This document shows, piece after piece, positions 8,442 through 16,303 of a stretch of 64,000 nt of DNA. The stretch spans positions 23,849-87,848 of the forward strand of contig NCHQ01000027.1 of the NCBI GenBank assembly GCA_002281855.1, in the 5' to 3' direction. A program made the translations under genes and the position numbers. The notes below the pieces were generated by a model, which saw only the letters and a list, made by a program, of their open reading frames with translations, had not been told where the DNA came from and did not search any database. Position 1 is the first letter of the stretch; each line of letters opens with the position of its first letter. The stretch comes from Rhodospirillales bacterium 24-66-33 (lineage in GTDB: Bacteria > Pseudomonadota > Alphaproteobacteria > Reyranellales > Reyranellaceae).

Positions 8442-10219
8442 GCCAGACATCCTCGCCGAAGCCGCCGACGAAGCAATTGGACCGGCGCGCGGCGGGCCCG
8501 GGGCTGGTGGCGCGGCTGCGAGCCCGGCTCGGCAACCTTTACGGCGTCGTCGCCTTCATTGCCTGGATCAGCGTCATGCTGGTCATCCCGGGCATCATCC
8601 TGCCGGGCATGACGGCGGTGTTCGTCGACAAGATCCTGGTCAATCACTACGGCGACTGGTTGGCTCCCATCCTGCTCGGCCTCGCGGCGGCGTTCGCCCT
8701 GAACATGACGTTGCGATGGCTGCAGGGCATGGCGCTGCTACGGCTCGAGATGCGCCTGGCGCTGGAGCAGTCGGCGACGTTCCTGCAGAGCATTTTGCGC
8801 CTACCGGTCTCCTTCTTCGGGCGGCGCACCGGCGGCGACCTCGTCAGCCGCATCGAATCCAACGACCGGGTCGCCACGCTGATTGCCGGCGACTTGGGCA
8901 ACACGGCCGCGAGCTGCATGACCGCGGCCTTTCTCGGCATCGTCATGCTCTCCTACGACGTGGTACTGGCCGCGATCGTGCTGGCGAGCAGCAGCCTCAA
9001 CCTGTTGCTGGTGGCATTCCTGCGCAGATCTCTGGCAGACACCGCGCTCAGCCTGCAGACCGAGCAAGGCCGGCTGTTCGGCATGTCGATCATCGGCCTC
9101 CAGGCGATCGAGGCCCTGAAGTCGAGCGCCGGAGAGAACGCTTTCTTCGTCCGCTGGACCGGACTGCATGCCCGCGTCGTCAACGCCGAGCAGCGGATGG
9201 CGGTCTACCAGCTGGCGATGAGCCAAGTACCGATCGTAATCCTCAGCCTTACCTCGGCGGCGGTGCTGGGCGTCGGCGCCCTGCGGATCATGGACGGCCA
9301 CCTGAGCGTCGGCGGTCTGGTGGCGTTCCAGGGGCTGCTGCTGAGCTTCGCCGCGCCGCTGCAGCAACTGGTCGACGTCGCCGGCAAGGTGCAGCAAGCG
9401 TCGGCCGACCTGACGCGGCTGGACGAGGTGCTTGAAAACGGGCCGGACTGGCGATTCGCCGCCACGGCCGCCGCACCAGCCGACGCGCGCGCCTCCGGCT
9501 CCGTGTCGATGCAGGGGGTCAGCTTCGGCTACGACGAAGCCCTTCCGCCGTTGATCGAAGACTTCTCGCTCGAGGTCGCGGCGGGCCAGTGGGTAGCCCT
9601 GGTCGGCGGGTCGGGCAGTGGCAAGTCGACGCTTGGGCGTCTGATCACCGGCCTCTATCGGCCCCGGTCGGGTCGCATCCTGATCGACGGCTACTCACTC
9701 CAGGACTGGGGCCGCGAGCGGCTGGCCGACATCGTCGCATCCGTCGACCAGGATATCCGCCTGTTCGGAGGAACGGTGCGCGACAACATCACCCTGTGGG
9801 ACCAGACCGTCGACAACGATCGCCTGCTGGCGGCAGCCGACGATGCCGGCCTGACGCCGATCGTGCAGGCCATTACCGGGAATTTCGAGGCGGTCATCGA
9901 GGAGGACGGGCGCAATCTCAACGGCGGCCAGCGGCAGCGCATCGAGATTGCGCGGGGCCTCGTCAGGGAGTCGGCGATCCTCGTGCTCGACGAGGCCACG
10001 GCCGCGCTCGACGCCGACAGCGAGCATCACATCCTGCAGGCGATACGCCGTCGCGGCATGACCTGCATCCTGGTCGCCCACCGGCTGAGCACCATCCGCG
10101 AATGCGACGAGATCGTCGTTCTGGATCGTGGCAAGGTGGTGGAGCGGGGAACGCACGCGTCGCTGATGTCGAAAGCGGGCGCCTACGCACGCCTGGTCCT
10201 GGCGGAGCAAGCGGCCTGA
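8438..10219 (+). CDS. NHLM-type ABC exporter without peptidase domain (copy 1), 593 aa
   Basis: A half-transporter that powers export of a modified peptide. The start is the ATG at 8438, overlapping the HlyD stop (ATGA). The transmembrane domain begins near residue 30 (IAWISVMLVIPG) and includes the VFVDKIL and LALEQSATF segments typical of NHLM exporters. The ATPase domain has Walker A GGSGSGKS (about 389-397), the variant signature LNGGQRQR (about 494) and Walker B ILVLDEATAALD (about 514). Members of this type normally have an N-terminal C39 peptidase of about 120-150 residues. Here it is wholly absent, while the paralogue at 27951-30122 keeps an inactive version. Confidence 0.92.
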   Translation: MSQTSSPKPPTKQLDRRAAGPGLVARLRARLGNLYGVVAFIAWISVMLVIPGIILPGMTAVFVDKILVNHYGDWLAPILLGLAAAFALNMTLRWLQGMALLRLEMRLALEQSATFLQSILRLPVSFFGRRTGGDLVSRIESNDRVATLIAGDLGNTAASCMTAAFLGIVMLSYDVVLAAIVLASSSLNLLLVAFLRRSLADTALSLQTEQGRLFGMSIIGLQAIEALKSSAGENAFFVRWTGLHARVVNAEQRMAVYQLAMSQVPIVILSLTSAAVLGVGALRIMDGHLSVGGLVAFQGLLLSFAAPLQQLVDVAGKVQQASADLTRLDEVLENGPDWRFAATAAAPADARASGSVSMQGVSFGYDEALPPLIEDFSLEVAAGQWVALVGGSGSGKSTLGRLITGLYRPRSGRILIDGYSLQDWGRERLADIVASVDQDIRLFGGTVRDNITLWDQTVDNDRLLAAADDAGLTPIVQAITGNFEAVIEEDGRNLNGGQRQRIEIARGLVRESAILVLDEATAALDADSEHHILQAIRRRGMTCILVAHRLSTIRECDEIVVLDRGKVVERGTHASLMSKAGAYARLVLAEQAA

Positions 10220-10221
10220 AC

Positions 10222-13026
10222 ATGGCAGCCACCGACCCAATCGACCGGCGATCTCTCGACCTGGCGACGCTTGCCACGCCGGGAACGATCGGCCGGCCGG
10301 GACGGCTGTACGGCTCGGTGCGCGATTCACGGGGGCTATGCGGACGTCGCTACTTCATTGCAGCGCTGCCGGCGGGCGCCGCCGTCTTCCCGCTCGCGGC
10401 CCCGGGCGTGGCCTTCGTGCTGATCGAGGAGGATGGCTCGCCAGACGGCCCCTGGTTTGTCGCCGGCATCCCCCCTGCGCCGTCGATCGATGCCTGGTAC
10501 GGCGCGCTCCTGGCATCGCCGGGCGCAGCCTCGGCCGACTCCTCGGCGATCCCGCTCGCGGCGGGCGAGAGCCGCGCGCTGTCGAAGGATGCGACGGTGA
10601 CCGCACGACAGGTGCTATGGCTGAAGGCTGACCGGCCGGCCCTCCGCTACGCCGGCCCGATCGACAGCGAGACGGCGCCGCCCCTGCCGCTGCTGGTATT
10701 GGCCGACCAGGTAACGGCGACGGCGACGGTCGAGGCCACGGTCCAGGCTTTCACAACCGAGGCCATGTCGGGCCCCGTTCCAGAACTCCTTGCCGCGCCG
10801 CTGGTCGCCATCGCGGCGCAACTCGGCCGGCACCTGCTGGCCTACGATGCCATGTTGGAAGCGCGGCCCACCGAACGGCGCGCCCGGGACGAAGCCGGTG
10901 TCCGCACGGCAATGCGGCGGCTGCGCGCGGCAGCGTCCCTGCGTCCGGTAGCGGCGCCCGTCACCGACCAGCCGGGCGATCCGCTGTCCCGGGCACTGGC
11001 CGAGATCGCTCGGCACGAGGGGATCAAGCTCCGAGATGGCGGCCGGGCGACGCCCACGGCAACCCTGCTCGAACGCCTCGAGACGGTGGGCGACGCCAGC
11101 GGCTTCAGGGTTTGCGAGGTCGCCCTCGAGGCCGGTTGGTGGAAGAAGGAAAGCGCGCCCTTGATCGCGCGAACGGAGACCGACGACCAACCGTGCGCCG
11201 TACTGTGGCGACGCGGCCGATGGCGGCTGGTCGAGGCGGTTGGCGGCCGGGAGACAGTGGTCGATGCCGCCGTCGCCGCCCACCTCGCGCCGGTCGCTCT
11301 GACGATCCACCCGACCCTTCCCGAACAGCCGACGCCAATGGAGGTCGGCCGATTCGCCTTCTTCGGCACGCGCCGGGACATTCGCCATATCTTCTTCGGA
11401 GCGGTCGGCTCAACCCTGTCGGCCTTCCTGATCCCCGTAGCAACCGGCGCCGTGGTCGGCGTCGCGGTGCCCGACGCGCGAACCTCGCTGCTGCTCGACA
11501 TGATGATCCTCCTGGTCGCGGCGGCGATCGGCAATTCAGGCTTCCATGTCGTGCGCGCCATTTCGATGATCCGGCTGAGCTCGACCGTGGACCGCCGCCT
11601 GCAGCCGGCGGTGTGGGATCGCGTGCTACGGCTGAACACGTCTTTCTTCCGTCGCTACACGGCGGGCGACCTGGCTGCCCGCATCATGGGCATCGACACC
11701 GTCAGGCGCATGTTGTCGGGCCACAACCTCAATCTGCTGATCGGCAGCACGTTCGCGCTGACGAGCCTCGGAATCATGCTGATCTACGACGCTGCCATGA
11801 CCGCCTTCGCGGTCGGCTACGCGCTGGTCGCGGCGGTCGTCCTGTTCTTGCAGGGACGCCGGAAGATGCGGCTGGACGCCGTCGTGCTCGCCAACAAGGG
11901 CCTCGTGACCGGCCTGCTGATGCAGATCCTGGGCGGCATCGCCAAGCTGCGGGTCGCTGCCGCGGAGGAGCGCGCCTTCGCGCGCTGGTCGAACGCCTTC
12001 ACCGAGCAGCGGGCAGCCAGCGGCAGATCGGGTGCCGTCCGCGCCTGGGACGTCGTGATCTCCACCAGCCTGCCGATCCTCGGCACGCTGGGCGTACTGG
12101 CCATCGCCGGTGGCGGCTCCCATCCGATCGATGTCGCCGCCTTCGCCGCCTTCAACGGCGCCTTTGCCCAGTTCACCGCGGCGATCGTCAACCTCGCCAC
12201 GGTAATGAACGCCGCGATCGGCGTCGGACCGTTGCTGGCCCGGGTGCGCCCGATCTTCGATGCGCCGATCGAGGTCGACGGGCGGCGCAGCGATCCGGGC
12301 CGCCTGAGCGGCCAGTTCGCCGTGCGCAATCTGTGGTTCCGCTACGCCGAGGACGCACCGTGGACGTTGCAAGGCATCGACTTCGAGGTCCGCCCCGGCG
12401 CCAGCATCGCCTTCGTGGGCACGTCCGGCTCCGGCAAGTCGACGCTGCTGCGGCTGCTGCTGGGCTTCGAGCAGCCGCAGCGCGGCGGCATCTTCTATGA
12501 CGGCAAGGATCTCCGCACGCTCGAGTTGCGCGGCGTGCGGCGCCAGGTCGGCACCGTCCTCGAATCGTCGGGCCTCGTCCCCGGGACGCTCTACGAGAAC
12601 ATCTCGATGGGCGGCTGGTCGACGCGCGAGCAGGTGATGGAGGCGGCCCGGCTGGCCGGTCTCGAGGACGACCTCGCCGGCATGCCGCACGGGCTCGACA
12701 CCATGGTCACCGAGGGCGGCGGCCAATTGTCGGGCGGTCAGCGCCAGCGCCTGATGATCGCCCGGGCGTTGGTCGACCGGCCACGGCTGATCATGTTCGA
12801 CGAGGCGACCAGCGCTCTCGACAACCGCACGCAGGCGATTGTCGGCCGCAGCCTTGAGGGGATGAACGCGACCCGCCTCATCATCGCCCACCGGCTGAGT
12901 ACGATCCGCTCGGCCGACCACATCATCGTGCTGGAGGCCGGGCGGATCGTGCAGCAGGGCAGCTTCGACGCGCTGGTCGGCGAGGAAGGACCGTTTCTGC
13001 GCCTCGTCCGCCGGCAGATTCTGTGA
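10222..13026 (+). CDS. NHLM-type ABC permease/ATP-binding protein with long N-terminal extension (copy 1), 934 aa
   Basis: Partner ABC protein of the preceding gene, starting at the ATG 2 bases after its stop. Residues about 1-380 form a soluble N-terminal region characteristic of the second NHLM ABC protein (TIGR03797-like; function unknown). The membrane domain follows (about 390-680; VATGAVVGVAVPDARTSLL). The ATPase has Walker A GTSGSGKS (about 733), LSGGQRQR (about 836) and Walker B LIMFDEATSALD (about 855). All catalytic motifs are intact. Its length nearly equals that of the paralogue at 25144-27954 (936 aa), with strong similarity throughout. It closes the + strand export operon; the next gene is convergent, 13 bp away. 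Confidence 0.92.
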   Translation: MAATDPIDRRSLDLATLATPGTIGRPGRLYGSVRDSRGLCGRRYFIAALPAGAAVFPLAAPGVAFVLIEEDGSPDGPWFVAGIPPAPSIDAWYGALLASPGAASADSSAIPLAAGESRALSKDATVTARQVLWLKADRPALRYAGPIDSETAPPLPLLVLADQVTATATVEATVQAFTTEAMSGPVPELLAAPLVAIAAQLGRHLLAYDAMLEARPTERRARDEAGVRTAMRRLRAAASLRPVAAPVTDQPGDPLSRALAEIARHEGIKLRDGGRATPTATLLERLETVGDASGFRVCEVALEAGWWKKESAPLIARTETDDQPCAVLWRRGRWRLVEAVGGRETVVDAAVAAHLAPVALTIHPTLPEQPTPMEVGRFAFFGTRRDIRHIFFGAVGSTLSAFLIPVATGAVVGVAVPDARTSLLLDMMILLVAAAIGNSGFHVVRAISMIRLSSTVDRRLQPAVWDRVLRLNTSFFRRYTAGDLAARIMGIDTVRRMLSGHNLNLLIGSTFALTSLGIMLIYDAAMTAFAVGYALVAAVVLFLQGRRKMRLDAVVLANKGLVTGLLMQILGGIAKLRVAAAEERAFARWSNAFTEQRAASGRSGAVRAWDVVISTSLPILGTLGVLAIAGGGSHPIDVAAFAAFNGAFAQFTAAIVNLATVMNAAIGVGPLLARVRPIFDAPIEVDGRRSDPGRLSGQFAVRNLWFRYAEDAPWTLQGIDFEVRPGASIAFVGTSGSGKSTLLRLLLGFEQPQRGGIFYDGKDLRTLELRGVRRQVGTVLESSGLVPGTLYENISMGGWSTREQVMEAARLAGLEDDLAGMPHGLDTMVTEGGGQLSGGQRQRLMIARALVDRPRLIMFDEATSALDNRTQAIVGRSLEGMNATRLIIAHRLSTIRSADHIIVLEAGRIVQQGSFDALVGEEGPFLRLVRRQIL

Positions 13027-13039
13027 ACCGGCGCTCGGG

Positions 13040-14947
13040 TCAGGAATCCAGCCAAAACGTGTCGGGCCGGTAGACGCCGAAATAGCTTCCGGGGTCCCAG
13101 GCAAAGAATCCGTCTCGCGGCACATTGCGAACCCTTGCGCCGACCACGATGGGCTGCGGGAGGGTGTTCACGGTTCCGATCGTGAAGACCTGCTCGGCGG
13201 TGGCTTCGAGAATCCGGTCCCAGGCCCGTCGTCGACCGGCCTCGTCGGACGCCTGTTCCCATGCCTGCACCTCGTCGAGCAGGCCGCTCGCCTCCGGGTC
13301 GTCGCACGGTTCGCCGATCTTCCCCCGGGACGCGACGAACAGCCCCCACTTTGGCCACTGCAAGCCGCCTTGCATGGTCGGCGCATACTCCCGCGGGCTC
13401 GACGCAACCCCGGGCACGGCGTTGAACAGCCCGCCATAGGCCGTCATGACCGCCTCGCCCGACGTAACGCGCAGCCAGAAGTTCTCGAATGTCTGCGGCT
13501 TGACCAGCATGCCGACGCCGACCCGGCGCCAGTGCTCGCCAATCAGCTTGAGGGCGTCTGCCTCCTCTGTCTGCTCGCTCTGGCTCTCGACCACAAGCAC
13601 CAGCGGACGCCCGTCCGGCAGCCGGCGAAGACGGTCGGTGCCGCGCGCGGCCAGTCCCATCTCGTCGAGCAGCGCCGCCGCGGCCGACGGATCATGGCCG
13701 GCCCATCGAGTCGCGTAGTCGGGCCTGAACAGGGTCGAGCGCGGCAAGACGGTGTTGTTGGAGGGCTTTCCGAGTCCCAACCAGACGGCCTCGTTCAGCT
13801 CCGCCCGGTCGATCGCCATCGAGAGGGCACGCCGAAAGCGGACGTCGCGCAGGACCTTGCGCCACTCGGGGTCGTTGGCGTTGAAATTGGGATACAGCGC
13901 GAGCTGCGAACCGGTGCCGGATTCCCAGAGCCGCACCGTGAATCTCGACGTCTTCGCCCCATTCTGTAGGAAGGTATAGTCGCGCAGCTTGAGCCAGCGG
14001 GCCTGCAGATCGGATTCGCCGAGACCGGAGCGCGCCGCAATCAGGGCTGGCGTCGTGACGGCGAAGACGAACCGATCGACATAGGGCAGCTGCTGCCCAC
14101 GTTGGTCGACGCGGTGATAATAGGGGTTGCGCTCGAAGACGTAGCGTTGGGCCGGCGGTGGCGTCGCCAGCACCCATGGATTGAGCGACGGCATGCCCGA
14201 GACGTCGTTGGTGAACATCGCGTCGAGCCGACGCCGGAACGGCTGCACCCAGCCGCGCGCGCCCTCTTCGGCCGGCGCCCCACCGCCGTACTTCGGATGG
14301 AACGGCCTGAAGTAGTGCGCCGGCACAAAGAGGAAGAGCGGGGCGGCCCGCGCCTGGCTCTCGACGAAGTAGGGATTGGGCGAGTCCCAGCTGAACCGGA
14401 CGGTGAGCTCGTCGACGAAGGTCACGCGCGGCGGCCGGCCATCGATCAACAATTCGTTCGGCGGACCGGAGGGCGACAGCTCGGGATTGTTGGCGACGTC
14501 CTCCCAGTAGAACCGGAAATCCTCGGTCGTGAAGGGATGGCCATCCGACCACCGGTGGCCGGCTCGCAGCCTGAACGTGAAGTCGCGACCGTCGTTCACC
14601 TCCCAGCCCTCGAGGATGTCGGGCACGAGCGCGCGGGCCGGATCGTAAACGATCAATCGTGTGTAGCTGTAGATCGTCATCAGCACGTTGTCGCGGGTGG
14701 CCGTCACCAGCATGGTGAGTTGGCCGCCCGGACGGCCCGGCCCGTCGTTGCCGGCGAAGGTCTTGACGATCATCGGCGCGGCCGGAATCCGCTGGCCAAC
14801 CGGCGGCAACATCCCGGCCGCCACTCGATCGGCGAACAGCGGGGTCTCGCGCAGCACGGTGAGCGGGTCGGCAGCGTGCGCGCCCCCGGTCAGGGGTCCG
14901 CTCCAGGAACCGAGCAAGAGCCCCCCGAGGAAGGCACGCCGATCCAT
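13040..14947 (-). CDS. Periplasmic oligopeptide-binding protein (SBP family 5), 635 aa
   Basis: An extracytoplasmic solute receptor of the DppA/OppA type, which bind peptides for an inner-membrane ABC importer. The N-terminus MDRRAFLGGLLLG ending GGAHA looks like a Tat-type signal, with processing after about residue 25. Family features include GWEVNDGRDFTFRLRAGHRW then SDGHPFTTEDF (about 110-140) and VRFRRALSMAIDRAELNEAV (about 375-395). At 635 residues it has the YejA-like length. No permease or ATPase of an importer is nearby. In a peptide-natural-product cluster it could capture or re-import product, or serve self-protection; that is inference. Confidence 0.85.
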   Translation of the reverse strand: MDRRAFLGGLLLGSWSGPLTGGAHAADPLTVLRETPLFADRVAAGMLPPVGQRIPAAPMIVKTFAGNDGPGRPGGQLTMLVTATRDNVLMTIYSYTRLIVYDPARALVPDILEGWEVNDGRDFTFRLRAGHRWSDGHPFTTEDFRFYWEDVANNPELSPSGPPNELLIDGRPPRVTFVDELTVRFSWDSPNPYFVESQARAAPLFLFVPAHYFRPFHPKYGGGAPAEEGARGWVQPFRRRLDAMFTNDVSGMPSLNPWVLATPPPAQRYVFERNPYYHRVDQRGQQLPYVDRFVFAVTTPALIAARSGLGESDLQARWLKLRDYTFLQNGAKTSRFTVRLWESGTGSQLALYPNFNANDPEWRKVLRDVRFRRALSMAIDRAELNEAVWLGLGKPSNNTVLPRSTLFRPDYATRWAGHDPSAAAALLDEMGLAARGTDRLRRLPDGRPLVLVVESQSEQTEEADALKLIGEHWRRVGVGMLVKPQTFENFWLRVTSGEAVMTAYGGLFNAVPGVASSPREYAPTMQGGLQWPKWGLFVASRGKIGEPCDDPEASGLLDEVQAWEQASDEAGRRRAWDRILEATAEQVFTIGTVNTLPQPIVVGARVRNVPRDGFFAWDPGSYFGVYRPDTFWLDS

Positions 14948-14955
14948 GCGAACGC

Positions 14956-16065
14956 TCAGGCCGCCAGCACGGGCAGGGACGAGAGGATGATCTTCTCCTC
15001 ACCGAAGTTGCGCACAACTTCGCCGCAACCGATACGGCCTTCGTTGAGGACAAGGCGGCCGCTCGCGATGTTGGCGTCGCTGCGCCGCTTGTTCACCCAG
15101 ACGCTGCCCTCGCCCCCCACGTGCTCGCGGCCGAGTTCCCGGTAGCGCAGTTCCCTGCTGCGCTCGACGTCGTCGTGCGGGATGCAGCGCGCGTAGCGCG
15201 GTTCGATCGACTCGCAGCGATACCCCCGGCCGCGCAGGCGATGGAAAAGGTCCATGTCGTCGTAGCCCCATCCGACGTGCGCCTCGTCCATGCCGCCGAC
15301 ATCGAGGAAGGTCGATTTGTAGAGGGCGTATCGCCCGACGCACCCTTCGTCGAAGGCCACCATGAACTCGTCGCCTACCAGCCGGCAGCCGATCAGGACG
15401 TTGTCGGGCTCCACCTGCTCGGCGAGGTAGGAGGCAAAACCGCGCCCGGTGAAATTGTCGGCATCGACGACGCAGACGATGTCGCCGCTGGCGAGGCGAA
15501 GCGACATGTTGCGGGAATGGGTGGCGTGGAAGTGCGTAGGCTCGCTAGTAAAGTAGTAGCGCAGCCGGCCGCTGGCGATCTCGTCGCCGAGATTCCGTTG
15601 GACCCAGTCGCCAAGGCCATCGCTCGAATTGTAGTCGAGCAGCACGAACTCGAGGTCGGGATAGTCGCTATTGTCGGAAATGTTTTGCGGCAAGGTCTCG
15701 CGCACATGGTGCAGCCGGTTGCGGCTGGTGGTGCAGAGCGAGATCCGGCGCGACGGCCGTCCCCCGATTCGCAGGCAATGCTCCAACCAGTGCGGGCCGA
15801 CCTTCACCGCCCCCCAGAAGAGGCGGCGGCCGCGGCCGTCGAGGCCCTGCGACACAAAGCGAGCGACGGTCGCCCCGGCGGCGTCGACGATGAGCAGCGC
15901 CAAGCCGTCGCGCTTCCAGGAGCCGGCCAAGCCATAAGGGTCGGGCTCGACGGCGACCGTCCCATCCGGCTGGCCGACGACACGCGCGACCAAACTACCG
16001 CCAGCATCCAGCAACTCGAATGCCTGTTGCAAGTGGACGCCATCGTCTTGAAGAAGAAACATCAT
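14956..16065 (-). CDS. GT2-type glycosyltransferase with N-terminal accessory domain, 369 aa
   Basis: Residues about 1-100 form a beta-rich domain of unknown role (GGSLVARVVGQPDGTVAVEP). The rest is a GT-A domain with ISLCTTSRNRLHHV, VLLDYNSSDGLGDWV, HATHSRNMSLRLASGDIV, the catalytic DAD at about 201-203 and GGMDEAHVGWGYDDMDLF. The GT domain is clearly paralogous to the N-terminal half of the radical SAM fusion at 16304-18274 (shared SHSRNM-like, IDADNFTG-like and WGYxDxDLxxR blocks). I chose the ATG at 16065 over a TTG seven codons earlier. A 238-bp intergenic region separates it from the divergent fusion gene. The donor and acceptor sugars are not evident. Confidence 0.8.
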   Translation of the reverse strand: MMFLLQDDGVHLQQAFELLDAGGSLVARVVGQPDGTVAVEPDPYGLAGSWKRDGLALLIVDAAGATVARFVSQGLDGRGRRLFWGAVKVGPHWLEHCLRIGGRPSRRISLCTTSRNRLHHVRETLPQNISDNSDYPDLEFVLLDYNSSDGLGDWVQRNLGDEIASGRLRYYFTSEPTHFHATHSRNMSLRLASGDIVCVVDADNFTGRGFASYLAEQVEPDNVLIGCRLVGDEFMVAFDEGCVGRYALYKSTFLDVGGMDEAHVGWGYDDMDLFHRLRGRGYRCESIEPRYARCIPHDDVERSRELRYRELGREHVGGEGSVWVNKRRSDANIASGRLVLNEGRIGCGEVVRNFGEEKIILSSLPVLAA

Positions 16066-16303
16066 GGCCGTTTCAGTCCCACCCAATATTTTTTCGCGTC
16101 ACCGGGAATTCCAGTTCCCCATGCTGCCGAACATTGACCGTAGCTAGTGTCGCCGTCGAGTATAGCTGCCTCTGTTGACGGGACATTTTCCTGCGCCGAC
16201 AATGAGAGATGACCGGAGAATACATGCTTAGCATCGGCGATTTTCAGCGCGCTTGTGTTTCCCTGAAAAGTTGTCGCACCGGCGATCCGGCTTCGTGAAC
16301 GGC

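Noticed and set aside
9589..10221. Upstream extension of the 934-aa ABC protein frame
   Set aside because: It lies wholly inside the preceding ABC gene in another frame. The ATG at 10222 starts sequence matching the paralogue's N-terminus.
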